The notes under the pieces: model-generated
Database searches by the model: none
What the model was told of the DNA's origin: nothing
The model's input: the letters and a program-made list of their open reading frames with translations, nothing else
Shown here: positions 37,441-48,836 of the stretch, one piece after another
How the letters are laid out: each line of letters begins with the position of its first letter
How positions within the stretch are numbered: the stretch's first letter is position 1
Source of the DNA: Vitis vinifera
Lineage: Eukaryota > Streptophyta > Magnoliopsida > Vitales > Vitaceae
Assembly (NCBI RefSeq): GCF_030704535.1
Contig: NC_081818.1
Coordinates: 28,249,001 to 28,313,000 of the forward strand
Length of the DNA: 64,000 bases
Direction: 5' to 3'
Position numbers and translations under genes: made by a program

Positions 37441-38505
37441 TTAGGGTTTGTTTGGTTCCTGCTTTCAAGAATTGTTTTCTATTCTTGAAAACAAAAAATA
37501 CAAAAAACTTGTTTGGGGAAAGGGATGCGTTTTTGTTTTTTGTGTTTTCTATATTCTCAAAAACCACTTTTTTAATAACAATAAAGAAATGTTTTTATTG
37601 TTTTTTCACTATTCAAAGAATATATTGTTTTTTGTGTTTTCTCTTCCTTCTTTTTGTGTTTTCTTAGCTGTTTTTTATGTTTCCACAAAGGTTAGCTCTA
37701 CTCAACCACCACATCCTCACCTGCAAACCCTTTCTTCTTCTTTAAATTATTGAAATTAATATACTTATACATGATAACAAAGTTATCATTTGTTTAAGAA
37801 AATTATAACTGGTGTAAAATTTTCAAAATGGAATAATGTTTTTTTAAAATTTAAATGACTTGTGCATATGAAAATTATTTATATATTTATAATATCAAGT
37901 TAATGGAAGAAAACACTTTATTAATTAAAAAAAAATTTAAACATGTTTTTTGTTTTACTTATTCTAAAAAACAATATATTCTTTGAATATGTTATTTTTT
38001 GTGTTTTCTCTTCCTTCTTTTTGTGTTTTCTTAGCTGTTTTTTATGTTTGCACTAAGGTGAGCTCCACTCAACCACCACATCCTCATCCGCAAACCCTTT
38101 CTTCTTCTTTAAATTATTGAAATTAATATACTTACACATGGTAACAAAGTCATCATTTGTTTAAGAAAATTATAACTGGTGTAAAATTTTTAAAATAGAA
38201 TAATTTTTTTTTAAAAATTTAAACGACTTATGTATATGAAAATTATTTATATATTTATAATATCAAATTAATGGAAGAAAATATTTTGTTAATTAAAAAA
38301 AAAAACTTTCAAACATGTTTTTTGTTTTATTTATTCTAAAACACTTTTTTATTAACTCAACCAAACATGCTTTTTTTTTTTTGAGAACAAAAACTGTTTT
38401 TCAAAATTTAGTTCTCAAACACAATTTTTTTTTTCTTAAAACACAAAAAAATTGTTCTCAAAAACTGTTCCGGATAATAGTTTTCAAAAACAGCAACCAA
38501 CTCTT
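37441..38505. mobile_element. TIR-type non-autonomous element A
   Basis: The left end GGGTTTGTTTGGTTCCTG and the right end TTTTCAAAAACAGCAACCAA form imperfect inverted repeats of the GTTTGGTTGCTGTTTTTGAAAA type. The interior is AT-rich with no gene, and contains a roughly 367-bp tandem duplication (37610-38343). Its right end abuts element B. It looks hAT-like or MITE-like; the superfamily is not settled. Confidence 0.5.
37610..38343. repeat. Tandem duplication, period about 367 bp, inside element A
   Basis: GTGTTTTCTCTTCCTTC at 37634 recurs at 38001. The two copies align over their full length: TTTTTATGTTT, CTCAACCACCACATCCTC, TTCTTCTTCTTTAAATTATT, AAATTATAACTGGTGTAAAA. Only a few percent of bases differ, so the duplication is fairly recent relative to the element. 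Confidence 0.85.
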
Positions 38506-39760
38506 AGGGCATATTTGTTTAGTGTTTTCAAGAACTGTTTTCTGTTCTTGAAAACAAAAAACACCAAAAACTCGTTTGGTTGAGAGAGTGATTTTTGTTT
38601 TTGTTGTTTCCCGTGTTCTCAAAATGACACTGTTTAGAGAACAACAAAATCTTGTTTTCCCTGTTTTTTTACTGTTCACAGAACAAAATTAAACCAAAAA
38701 AAACAATCTGTTTCCCGTGTTTTTTTTTTCTTCCCGTTTTCATCTCTTCTCCAGCACAGTGGCTTGCCTCTTCTTGTTTCTTGTGAAATTTAAATCCAAT
38801 CGCACAATAGCAAAGAGACCCCTAAAACGGATCCAGAAAACGCAGGGAGCAAAAGAAAATCCATTTTTTTGGTTTTCCTTGGGGTTTTTGCTTGGATTTT
38901 CTCGGAAATCAAACGAGGATGAATTTTCCCGGAAATCGAATGGGGGATGGGTTTTCTTGGGAATCAAACGGGGGTTGCAGGGTTTTTGCTTGGATTTTCT
39001 CGGAAATCAAACGAGGATGAATTTTCCCGGAAATCGAATGGGGGATGGATTTTCTTGGGAATCAAACGGGGGTTGCAAAAAAAAATAATAATAATAATAA
39101 CATGATTAGATTAGTACCTGTGAGGATTGAGAGTGGCAGAGGAAAATAGGGCCTTTTACGGATTCTCTCGGCTGGAGGGCAACTTAGAAAAGGGCTTCTT
39201 GATGCCCGATGAGAGAAGTGGGTGGAGAAGTGGGTGGCATTTTGAATTTTAGATTTAGTAGAGATAAAAAAAAATTAACATCATGAGAACAATTTTATCT
39301 CAACTTAATAAAATATGCTATAATTTTTAATAAAGTTAAAGATTAAATAAAAAAATATTAATAAAAATAATTTTATTATGTTTGATTTATTTTAAAAAAA
39401 TATAAAAAATATTTTTATTTTTAAATTAATAAAATAAATAATTTTTTTAATTTAAATGAACTATATATCTAAAAATTATTTATAAATTTATAATATAAAA
39501 TTACTTGAAGAAAATATTTTATTAATTAGAAAAGAAAAAAAAAATCTTTCAAACATGTTTTTTGTTTTATTTGTTCTAAATTTTTTTTTTATTAACTCAA
39601 CCAAACATGTTTTTTTGTTTTTGAGAACAAAAACTGTTTTTCAAAATTCAGTTTCCAAACACAATTTTTTTTTAAAAAACACCAAAAACTATTCTTAAAA
39701 ACTGTTCTCAAAAATTGTTTTTCAGAACAGTTTTCAAAAACAGCAACCAAACAGGCCCTT
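38506..39760. mobile_element. TIR-type non-autonomous element B, adjacent to A
   Basis: The left end AGGGCATATTTGTTTAGTGTTTTC and the right end TTTTCAAAAACAGCAACCAAACAGGCCCTT are imperfect inverted repeats related to element A. ACTCTT flanks both sides (38500-38505 and 39761-39766) and may be the target duplication. The interior has a less AT-rich island (about 38715-39240) including a 98-bp tandem duplication at 38883-39077. No transposase frame is visible. Confidence 0.5.
38883..39077. repeat. 98-bp tandem duplication, two copies
   Basis: GGTTTTTGCTTGGATTTTCT starts at 38883 and again at 38981. The two units are nearly identical, differing by about one base, so the duplication is young. 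The unit contains GGGGGATGG and AAATCAAACG words. Its length is not a multiple of three. Confidence 0.85.
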
Positions 39761-39831
39761 ACTCTTTATTTTTGTTTTCTAAAATTTGTCGTTTTCTCTT
39801 GCATCACTCGATCAGGCATCGGAGGTGCGAA

Positions 39832-39968
39832 TGGGCCCGGCCCAATATTCGGCCCTAAATCGAGTTCGGGCCCAACTGGAAACCCGAACGTAGTCAAAAC
39901 CCTAGGGTTTGAGAGTTTGCTTCTGATAATATTTCACTACTTTGGGAACAGAGGGAGAAGAAACCCTA
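39832..39968 (+). promoter_or_regulatory. TRM112 promoter: site II elements and teloboxes
   Basis: Site II motifs are TGGGCC at 39832-39837 and GGCCCA (reverse orientation) at 39839-39844 and 39869-39874. They are followed by a palindromic AAACCCTAGGGTTT (two back-to-back teloboxes) at 39897-39910 and a third AAACCCTA at 39961-39968. Site II plus telobox is the established layout of plant ribosomal and translation-related promoters, bound by TCP and telobox factors. Confidence 0.75.
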
Positions 39969-40042
39969 GTCTCCATAGACCAATTATCGAAGATTTGGAG
40001 AAGAAGATACAGAAAATACACTTGAGGGTTCTATTCTCTCAG

Positions 40043-40965
40043 GTATACAAATTTCTTTTGTAGTTCAATTTTTTTTTGTTTTTTTGAAGTTCTATTTGGT
40101 TTTTGATTGGCATAACGAGGAAATGGGTCTTCTCAGTCCTTCCGAGAAGGTCTATTCTCCTACTTTTAGGTTTGTCTTATACCTTTGCAATGATAAAAAC
40201 TGGTTTTTCTTGAAGGTTAGACTGGGTATTTTATGTGATTCCAACGTTCTTGCATAGTATAATGTCCATTTATAAAATTTAGTTTAAATTAATGGTAGAG
40301 GTTTTGATCTGTTAGGACAGTTTGGTTAGCATCGCATGTTCAGTGTTCGAGGAATTGTCACGCTCTAGCAATTTGGTGGACTTTTCCTTTCAACTGTTGT
40401 TTAAAAGCATTTTGCTCGAATAACTTGACTGGTTTTAATTCTAGTTTGAGTAGAAAAACCAAGGGTATAATTATAGAAATGAAGTTTAAACTGGGGAAGC
40501 TTTATATTCTTACCAAAATTGCTGGGTTTTTATGACAATCTCAGAAACCATACCATTATCTAGTTCTATGGAATTTGCATCTTGAGAATTGGTTTTCTAG
40601 GAAAAATGCCTGTTTGTTCATATTGAAAAGCATGGTTGAAGAATATATCACACCATACCTTTGGTGTTCTCTAATTTATGATTCCAGTTATTGATTCTTT
40701 TACTTGCTGATTTCTGTTGGTTTTAGGGCATTTTTCTGGAAGTTTTGGTATCTTGTGCAAGCTTAGCTTGAGGGCATTGTGCAGTGATGAAATTGAAAAC
40801 TTGACACTCGAAAAGTTTTGTTGCTAAATTTGTAGAATTAGGCTTCCAGAAAAGGACAATAAAGTTATCCATAATAACACTATTAAGAGCCCGTTTTGTC
40901 TTGTAAATGTTTAGTGCTTTTAAATGTAAAAACAAGTAATGTTCCAGGGTTTGTGTTGCCTTCAG
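40043..40965 (+). other. Intron in the TRM112 5' leader
   Basis: A leader exon ends CTCTCAG at 40042, followed by GTATAC. The acceptor TTGCCTTCAG ends at 40965, nine bases before the TRM112 start codon. This 923-bp intron separates the promoter from the coding exon, as is common for plant translation-related genes. Confidence 0.65.
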
Positions 40966-40974
40966 GGTACAGAG

Positions 40975-41343
40975 ATGCGGCTTCTAACTCACAACATGCT
41001 ATCCTCCAACATCAAGGGTGTGACTAATGGATTTCCTCTGCGCGTCGAAGTAGAGAAAATGGTTGAAAAGCAAGTAGACTTCAATGCTGACTTCCTTAAG
41101 AACATGTTCACAAAAATTGAGTGGAAGGCCCTCTTTGATGCAGCCCAAACCATGGGCTACACAGATCTCCCTGCAGAGGCTGAGTCATCCATGCTTGATT
41201 CTGATGAGTTCTTGAAGAAGTTTCACCATGCCCTCCTTGAGCTCCACCTTGAAGAGGGCGCCCTAATCTGCCCTGAAACTGGCCGACGTTTTCCTGTCAA
41301 CAAGGGTATCCCCAATATGCTCCTGCATGAAGATGAGGTCTGA
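40975..41343 (+). CDS. TRM112: TRM112-like multifunctional methyltransferase subunit
   Basis: Single coding exon, 122 aa, starting MRLLTHNMLSSNIKGV. TRM112 is the small activator that stabilises several SAM-dependent methyltransferases acting on tRNA, 18S rRNA and release factor eRF1. In Arabidopsis the homologue (SMO2) is needed for normal cell proliferation. Visible are the N-terminal strand MRLLTHN, the helical insert at about 30-90, and the C-terminal CPETGRRFPVNKGIPNMLL. Only one zinc-type Cys remains, as I recall for plant homologues. The open frame extends 12 codons upstream of this ATG, but that part lies in the intron and leader. Promoter motifs (site II, telobox) fit a translation-related gene. 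Length matches the family; intact. Confidence 0.93.
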   Translation: MRLLTHNMLSSNIKGVTNGFPLRVEVEKMVEKQVDFNADFLKNMFTKIEWKALFDAAQTMGYTDLPAEAESSMLDSDEFLKKFHHALLELHLEEGALICPETGRRFPVNKGIPNMLLHEDEV

Positions 41344-41970
41344 GTGAGGTCCATTTCAATATCGCTTTTTGCCATCATCTGTCTGTTTGAAGTGAAGATT
41401 AGGAATTTTATGAAAGGGTTTAAGAGGAAGTTACATATTAGGCTCTTTTGGCCCAAGTATTTTGTGTTAACTGTAAAAGGAAGAAATGGAGTAGCTTCTT
41501 TGCTCTTACATGGAAGATATCTCCTGACTGATTGGGTCAGAGGATGCTTGAAACAGGAAGAATATACATATATGATTTGAGGGATTTCAGGGGAGTTTTT
41601 GCTTAAGCATTGTTTCAGCTGTGGGGGAATGTGGATAATGTTCTTGAAAATGGTTTTTTGTTTTTTAGAATTAAAAAATAGTTTTTAAACTTAGAAAACA
41701 CACATTTGGTAAATTTGTAATAGAAAACAGGTTATCCCAATTTGTTCTGAAAATAGGTTATTTATAGGACTGATTTGAGCTGTTTTTAGTCTTTTTCTTA
41801 AGAGTATTCTGAGTAATAATAGAAAATAATTAAAAAAAGTTATTGTTTATAAATTTATAATAGAGTAAATAGAGAAGACTGTTTTTAATATTTGAGTTTG
41901 AGCAAAATTTGATTCCAAAAATAAATTAAGACATTTTTTTAAGAATTATTATTTTAGAAATGTATTTAAA
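41344..41970. other. TRM112 3' flank
   Basis: The first 200-300 bases are the probable 3' UTR. From about 41640 the sequence becomes AT-rich with poly(A/T) words of the dispersed repeat type. No gene seen. Confidence 0.5.
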
Positions 41971-42518
41971 AATTAAGGGTTTGTTTGGTAACCATTTTTT
42001 AAACCAATTTTCTATTTTTTGAAACAAGAAAATAAGCAAATATATTTGACAAATAAAAAATAATTTTCTATTCTTAGAAAATGTTTTGTTCTTAAAAATG
42101 AAAAACAAGTTTTCAAAGAAAATCTTTTAATTATTTTCTTGATTTTTAAGGATTATTTTATAAAATAATTATGGAGAATAATTAAATATAATGTTTTACA
42201 TATAAAAGTTACTTTTAAAAACATAAAAAATATGTTAAAAATATATTAGGTCAAATAGCGTTGTTAAATGTTTTGTAGAATAGATATCTATTCAAAAATT
42301 TGAAAAATTTTAAACTTATTTTTTATATTTTTAATTCTCCTCGTATTTGTGTAATTATTTTTTTAAATAATTATAAGATATTATATAAAAACATAATATT
42401 TTCTATTTTTTATAAATGAAAAAGTGTTTTCTATTTTCTGGCAAACATGTTTTTAAATTTTTTTTGTTCTGAATAATAAAAACATGTTTAAAACAATAAT
42501 TATCAAACAAGTCTTAAT
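41971..42518. mobile_element. AT-rich MITE with AATTAAGGGTTTGTTTGGTAA ends
   Basis: The left end AATTAAGGGTTTGTTTGGTA is mirrored at the right end, where TATCAAACAAGTCTTAATT reads AATTAAGACTTGTTTGATA on the other strand. This is the clearest terminal inverted repeat of the AT-rich family in this window. It is about 548 bp long, without coding capacity. Confidence 0.6.
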
Positions 42519-42722
42519 TTTTCAAAATTATTATTAAAAATTATTTTTTAGGAATTATTTTTGACACTCTTTTTGGGAATTATTAAAAATTGTTATTAAA
42601 AACATCATGACTGTATTTTTTATTTTAAAAAGATTCAATAAAATATTCTAGTACAATTTATAATTAGTTAATTAAATTATTTTAATATATAAATATTACC
42701 CATAAAGATTCTAGCTTTGGAG

Positions 42723-42736
42723 AAACGGTGTCGTTT
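42723..42736 (+). promoter_or_regulatory. GC-rich palindrome-like motif upstream of EMB506
   Basis: AAACGGTGTCGTTT differs by one base from the complement of the AAACGACGCCGTTT pair upstream of SUO. It lies about 720 bp before the EMB506 start codon and just before a less AT-rich stretch (42740-42825) that may be a leader exon ending CAG at 42823. Confidence 0.5.
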
Positions 42737-43456
42737 CACGGACGAAGGGTTCGTCTTTTTGCCTGCCCGCTTCTACTCCTACACTACCTGAAGAGAAAGT
42801 CCCGTAGGCGTCTTCGTTTTCAGGTGCAATGCATTTTCCAGTGTTTTTATTTATTTTTTATTTTTTATTTTTATATACTAACCCTTGTTTGGGTTCTGAG
42901 AGAATTGTGGAAAGTAGACGACAATTTTCGAATATGATATTGTTCTATGTTTTTTTCCGTTTCCAGTAATTGGGGAACTACCCCAACTATGTCAAATAGT
43001 TCTGCAAACCTCAATTAAGCGGGGTTTTTACGGGTAACGGAAAGTTCAATTCTTTTTTGGGGTACTGTTTTCATTTCCTATAATTTCTCGGGAAACAAAC
43101 GGAGTATAAGGAAAGTTCGCGTCTAGTAATGGCTTCGCAGGAATTTCTGGTATTTGGGTTTGTGGGTGTACACGCGTACTTGATTTTTTTTTTTTTCTCT
43201 AATTGATTCTTGAATTGAATAATGTAGGAATGAGAACATACATATTTTTCCTAGTTAATTAAGAAAATTTGGAAATTTTCAGGTGTCATGAACTTTAAAT
43301 TCCTTATCCTGAGGAGTTGGTCAATTCCAATAAAGTCATCTCGCTGTTATATTGCTAATATGATCTGTTCTGATTAATATGTTTCTTCAACTCTACTATG
43401 ATGTCACTTCTTGAAACTCAGTTTCCATGTAAACAGTTGAAGAGAAGTAGAATAAG

Positions 43457-46400
43457 ATGGTCTCATGCGCCACAGTGCCTTCACCTTTGAGTAGATGTTT
43501 TCCATTTTCTGTTGTTGCAACTACCGCTGCTGCACCAACCAAGCTCTTCACGGAATTTAGTACTCCAAGGAGGAATCACTTTTGTTTTCCTCATGTTGTG
43601 GAATGCTTGAAAGTAAGGATTTGTGCGGTTGACCGAAACCGGGTTTCTTCCTTGCAACCCCGCACAAGAGCTTGGGAAGATCCTGATGATGGAAGTGGAA
43701 GCGAATATGATGATGAAGATGAGGAAATGGAAGAATATGATTTGGATTTTGAAAGTGATTGGGAAGAAGAAAAGGATGCTTCTGCTACAGTTACTGGCGT
43801 CAATAAATCCACAGCAAGGAAATATGAGGCTGATCTTGTGAAAGGTTCTTAGCCCTTTTTACCTTTTTTTTCCCTTTCAAAAGTGATTTCGTTCTTTTCA
43901 TTTTTTTATTTTATTTTTGGTTGAATTTAGATTTTTGAAGTGGAAAGTATCTTAAAATTATAAGGGTTGAGAATAAAGGAATAGTTTTCTCTTAATAATT
44001 TTGCATTTGTATAACTGATCATTAACAGAGTTCAGATAATCTGTTATTGGAACATTGTTTATTTGGTGTTGGCTGTTTGTGTATTTTATCTTTGATCAGC
44101 ATTACGTTGACTTGAGAGGAATTTACAAAGACAATGACGAAATTTTTTAGCATCCCCAACACCACATCTGTGCATTAAAGAAGGAAAGAAAAGGAAAATG
44201 GAAGAAAGAAAGAAAAAGAATAGAAATTAGGTTGTGTGGAATTGGGTCTTTGTTATTTGAACTGGAGGGGACAATTCTAATTCCACTGCATAATTGCATT
44301 CAAACCAAATGAATTTGGAATTGAATTTAGACTCTATAAACACCAAATCAAGAAGAACAATGCTTGTATTGAAATTAAGATGTTCTAATTTGACAATTGC
44401 AATTCCAAGTCAAATCCAATTCTATGCAACCTGAGTTCAGCTGCAAAGTATTTCTACCTTTCCTATTCCCTCTGACTATCCTGAAATATATTTCAACAAC
44501 CAAACTCTCCTTTCTGAACTCCCTAATTCACTTTACCATCAAACCTTTCTGGAAAACCTGCTGATGGAATAAGAGAGTTTATCTGTTTTTAAGTTCATTC
44601 TCAGGTGATATTGATGGAACCCTATGATGAGACTATTGATTGTTATTCATTAGAGTTTTGATGCTTGGTTTATAGGAGAATAATACAAAGGTTTTATCTC
44701 TATTTGTTTTCTTCTCCTCCTGTGATGCCTATTTGTGAAAATAAGTGAAATATTCACTCTTCATTTGTCCTTGCATGATGATAAGTTAATCAGTGACTGA
44801 GAAACTAAGCATCCTATACAAAATTGTGAGAGAACATTAGTGAAAAATGTGGAATTGATTGATAATAATATGCAGCATTTTAGTTTAAATACTGATGCAA
44901 TTGACTTTATGAATGTGAAAGTTCAGCATCCATTTTCCCTTTTCTTGGATGCATGTGCAAAATGAAATTAGAGACCTTATTGCTTTAGTGGAAAAAAATA
45001 TGTGGTATACCAAATGTCAATTTGTTTAATGCGCTTGGTCAAGTCCATGCCGTTAATGTGCGTATGAAAAACAAAGATGTAAACTTATAACTTATTCTTT
45101 TATTTTTTGGTCAATTATTCATGCATCTTTTTCTGCCTTATTCACTTAAATATTTGCATTTAGTTTTTAACTAGAATAATTAATAATAAATTTAGTTCTG
45201 GTGAAATTCCATGGTTGCTTATATTTTGAGCTTGTGGTGCATCATGTGAAATTTTCCTTGTTTTTATAGTCCAGAACTCCTTCATGACAGTCTTAGTTTT
45301 GTGATTCCAATACACATGTATGAAAGTGCATTATCTTGGCTCATGGGAATGATCAAACAACAGCACTAACATTCAATAATTTATACAGAGGTTGTACAGC
45401 TATTGGGGCCAGAAGAAAGACAGATTTTGCAACAGAATGCTGCTCCTAACCTTGAAAAAATATCAACCGTAAGTTTTCAGAACATTGAACATTTCTATTT
45501 ATGTTAGTTTTTCACTTTCTTTCGTGACTATCACATTTATCATTTCTACTTTCTACTTGCTAGATCATTTTAGCTGTGATGATGAGAATGCATATTCATT
45601 TGTTTGTTGTCTGGAAGACTGATTTTTATCCTTTAAACTTGGTTTCTCAGGCAAAATGGAGCCCACTCCATACTCTTGCACTATCAGGGCAGATACATTC
45701 CATGGACAAGCTTCTTGCAAATGGGCTTGATATTGATAATGTTGATAAGGTATGTCCATGTCTTTAATATTCTCTGTGGGGTTCTCTTTTACCTTAAGCA
45801 ACATAAGTAAGTTTGATTTGGTGAAACAGGATGGTCTCACTGCTCTTCATAGGGCAATTATTGGTAAAAAGGAGGCTGTCATTAGTCATCTTTTAAGAAA
45901 AGGTGCAAATCCTCATGTCAGAGATCGGGTAAGGATAACTTTATTCTTAGCACAAATCTGTTCTTCTCTCCTTTTTTATTTAGTTTATTAACCATGGGTT
46001 TTGTGTTCATCTGCATTACAGGATGGTGCTACTCCGCTCCATTATGCTGTTCAAGTTGGTGCTATGCAGACTGTGAAATTATTGATCAAGTACAACGTCG
46101 ACATTAATGCGGCAGATAATGTGAGATCACAATTTAATTGCTCCCCATCCAAGTTGTTCAACTTTTGTTCCATTCCATATTTAGAACATATTTTTACAGG
46201 AAGGGTGGACTCCATTGCACATTGCCATACAAAGTAGAAATCGAATTATAGCAAAACGTTTGTTAGTCAATGGTGCGGATAAGACCAGAAGAAATCAGGT
46301 AAAATTGGGAAACTACACTTCACTGCCAAATTATTTTCATGAAGATGTCATACTTTATTAGCTTTCATTTTATGATGATCTGTGTGACTTGTTATCTTCT

Positions 46401-47115
46401 ATGCCTTGAGGGTCTGCATGTCGATTTTTTTCTCATTGAGTCTTCAAAGTTCCATGAGTTCTTTGAATTCATTTATTTAGAGCTACTCCCTTAATGTGGG
46501 GTTCACCCTTTATCCAAATCACGGTTATAGTGGCAAATTTGGTTTTCTGGAATAATTTGGGATAATACATGAAAATAAAGTGGAAAATATCACTAACAAC
46601 TGAGTTCAGCAAGAATTTTAAGACTACTTAAAAAAATATTGAACTATGTTACGAAATTAGTTATTGTTGCAAAGATTGTGATAATGTTGGACGTATATGT
46701 GCCAGACGCTGCCCATTTTCTGATCGACCTGTTTCCAAGTTGTCAAGGATTGGTTCCCTTACGTTCTTCTCTTTTTCTTTTTTAAATAACAACAGTTATA
46801 AGAAGAACATAGAAAAGTATATATGCTGACCATACTCATCCTTTTGCTATTATCCTTTATATAATCGCTCTAGAGTTAGCTGATACTATTCCATTGACTT
46901 CTTATAATGAACAATACTTGTACTGAAGGAAAGAGAAAGATGAAGACAAGAGTTTTCTCCTTTATGCTTTCAGAAAAGATGAATGTAACATTGTTCATTT
47001 ACCGTTTCAGGATGGGAAAACACCTCTCGATCTAAGCTTATGTTATGGAAAAGACTTCAAGTCTTATGAACTTGCCAAGTTACTGAAGCTTGTACCAGCC
47101 AATAGAGATCTCTGA
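43457..47115 (+). CDS. EMB506: EMB506-type chloroplast ankyrin repeat protein
   Basis: Seven exons: 43457-43844, 45389-45468, 45651-45749, 45830-45928, 46022-46120, 46200-46298 and 47011-47115. They give 322 aa (Arabidopsis EMB506 about 315). Intron 1 is phase 1, all others phase 0. EMB506 is a plastid ankyrin protein needed for embryo and chloroplast development, partner of AKRP. The N-terminus looks like a transit peptide (Ser/Ala/Thr rich, few acids). An acidic stretch at about 75-105 ([20 protein letters not shown]) follows, then five ankyrin repeats from about residue 157: [33 protein letters not shown] and KTPLDLSL. Exons 3-6 are each exactly 99 nt, one 33-residue repeat per exon. Splice sites are all GT-AG. 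The C-terminus [11 protein letters not shown] matches the family, from memory. AKRP is the main alternative, but its N-terminus is longer. Confidence 0.9.
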
Positions 47116-47651
47116 CAGACAGTGCCCACTCTACAACATTGAATTGTTTTTGCCATTGCAGTTTACTGGGTGAGAGCCCTCCTTGATAATGAAGTCTTTA
47201 TGATTCACCTCTGCTTCATGGCATCATTGGGCCTCTTTCTGATGTGAACAACCCTCTGGAGACGGGCGATATGTATTCTGGTATCATTACCAGGAGAAGC
47301 ATGCTGGGGTTGCTGTCAATGTGAAATGTATCGGGTTTTTTCAATGCATTGTACAAATTAAATGTCCTTTTAAGCTGGGAATGCACAGGTGTGAGATTCA
47401 GGTGGTTGTAATTCTAGTTGGAAATTGCATGCGAGGGATGATTGTGATTTTTGGATGTGCCAAACTGAGTGTAATAGACCAGGCCACGGTATTTTGCAAT
47501 AGGAAAGAAGAAACGGTGAAACTGAGAATTCCTCCGTTTTCGAAAATACTGCATAGAGGTTCTTTGATTTTGCTGCTATATTAATATTAAATTAAAAGAA
47601 GGGAAAGAAAAATGCAGTGATTTCAGCAGTGAAAAAATATATGTGAAAGTG
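47116..47651. other. EMB506 3' flank / UTR
   Basis: Non-coding by every frame I can support; probably 3' UTR of EMB506 for the first 400-500 bases. Confidence 0.45.
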
Positions 47652-48022
47652 CTAAGGCCATGTTTCGTAATTGATTTTAAAAACAGATTTGAAAACAATT
47701 TTTAAAAATTATTGTCTAATGTTTTGTAAAACAAAGGTTTGTTGAGGATAACTTGTATTTAATATTTTTAAATATGTTTTAAAAATTATTTTTATATTCA
47801 ATGTTTTATTTTTAATTCTTCTGTATGCTAGTCTAATTGTTTTTTAAAATAGTTTAAAAAAAATAAGTGAAAATAATATAAAATATGTAAAAAAAAAAAT
47901 ATTTTTTAAAAACATTTTGTTTTTTGTTGTAAGATAATTTTTGGTTGCCAAATGTGTGAATTTTTTTTTTTTTTAGATAACATAAAATTGTTCTAAAAAA
48001 CGATCGTCAAACAGATCCTAAT
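47652..48022 (+). repeat. AT-rich MITE-like repeat
   Basis: It begins CTAAGGCCATGTTTCGTAATTG and ends CGTCAAACAGATCCTAATTT, imperfect inverted ends. The interior shares long words with 36949-37320 (AAATATGTTTTAAAAATTATTTTTAT, AAGTGAAAATAATATAAAAT). Non-coding; sits between EMB506 and the RNase H1 gene. Confidence 0.5.
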
Positions 48023-48221
48023 TTTTACTTTAGAAGTTGAAATTGGGATTTTAGAAGGCTATTACAAATTATTTTTTATTTTGTTAATTTTAAAAATATA
48101 TTTAAAAAAAAAAAAAAAGATTGTTGGACAAAGAGTTCATGTCTAGAAAGCTAGGAAATGGGTAAATGGTGTGCCTTGGGGATATGCAAACCCAAGCTAA
48201 TGAAACGGAAAAAATAGAGTT

Positions 48222-48415
48222 ACGCCGTTTTTATGGCGCTGGAGATCAAAACGCAGCGTTTCGATCAGAGTTTTGCCCAGGCAGTAGGCAAAGGCCCACA
48301 GGCTAAAAGCTTCTTCAATCCTCCTCTTTCCCTTCTTTGTCTCTTCAGCCTCGGTTTCCCGGGGTAAAGATCGTCCTTTTTTCCCTTTTAATTTCATCGA
48401 TCATATTTAGGGTTT
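48222..48415 (+). promoter_or_regulatory. RNase H1 upstream motifs: GC-rich near-palindromes and a telobox
   Basis: ACGCCGTTT at 48222-48230 is half of the 14-bp motif seen upstream of SUO. AAACGCAGCGTTT at 48249-48261 is a perfect arm pair (AAACGC / GCGTTT) around a one-base centre. A telobox in reverse orientation, TAGGGTTT, lies at 48408-48415. A leader exon probably ends near 48363 (GG|GTAAAG), and an acceptor at 48804 or 48810 precedes the start codon. Confidence 0.5.
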
Positions 48416-48836
48416 CGTTTCAACTTCTTTCACCTTGTTATTAACACGTCGATGATCTTTTTCAGTATCTTTATCCACCGTTTGGATGCTGAGAAAACGA
48501 AAATGAAATCATTAGTTGTTGCATGTGTTCTGTTAATCGTGAATAATGCAAGAGATTAATATGCTATGTTTTTGTTGACACCAAGAGCCTTATTTTGTGT
48601 TAAAGGGATTTTGAAATAATATCACTATATATGGTACTGTTTGTGAGTATTTAAATGAACCCTAGTCGTTTCGATATTGTTGTTTAAATGTTAGGGTTTT
48701 TAATTCATCTTCAGCATTGTCAGTCGTGTGAAGGAGTATAGTATAGGGGTTTTGTAGCAAATCAAATGAATTTTGATTTTTCATGGGATTGTGTTATGGT
48801 GCAGTCTCAGGACTTCAAAGCTGGTTTTGGATCATA

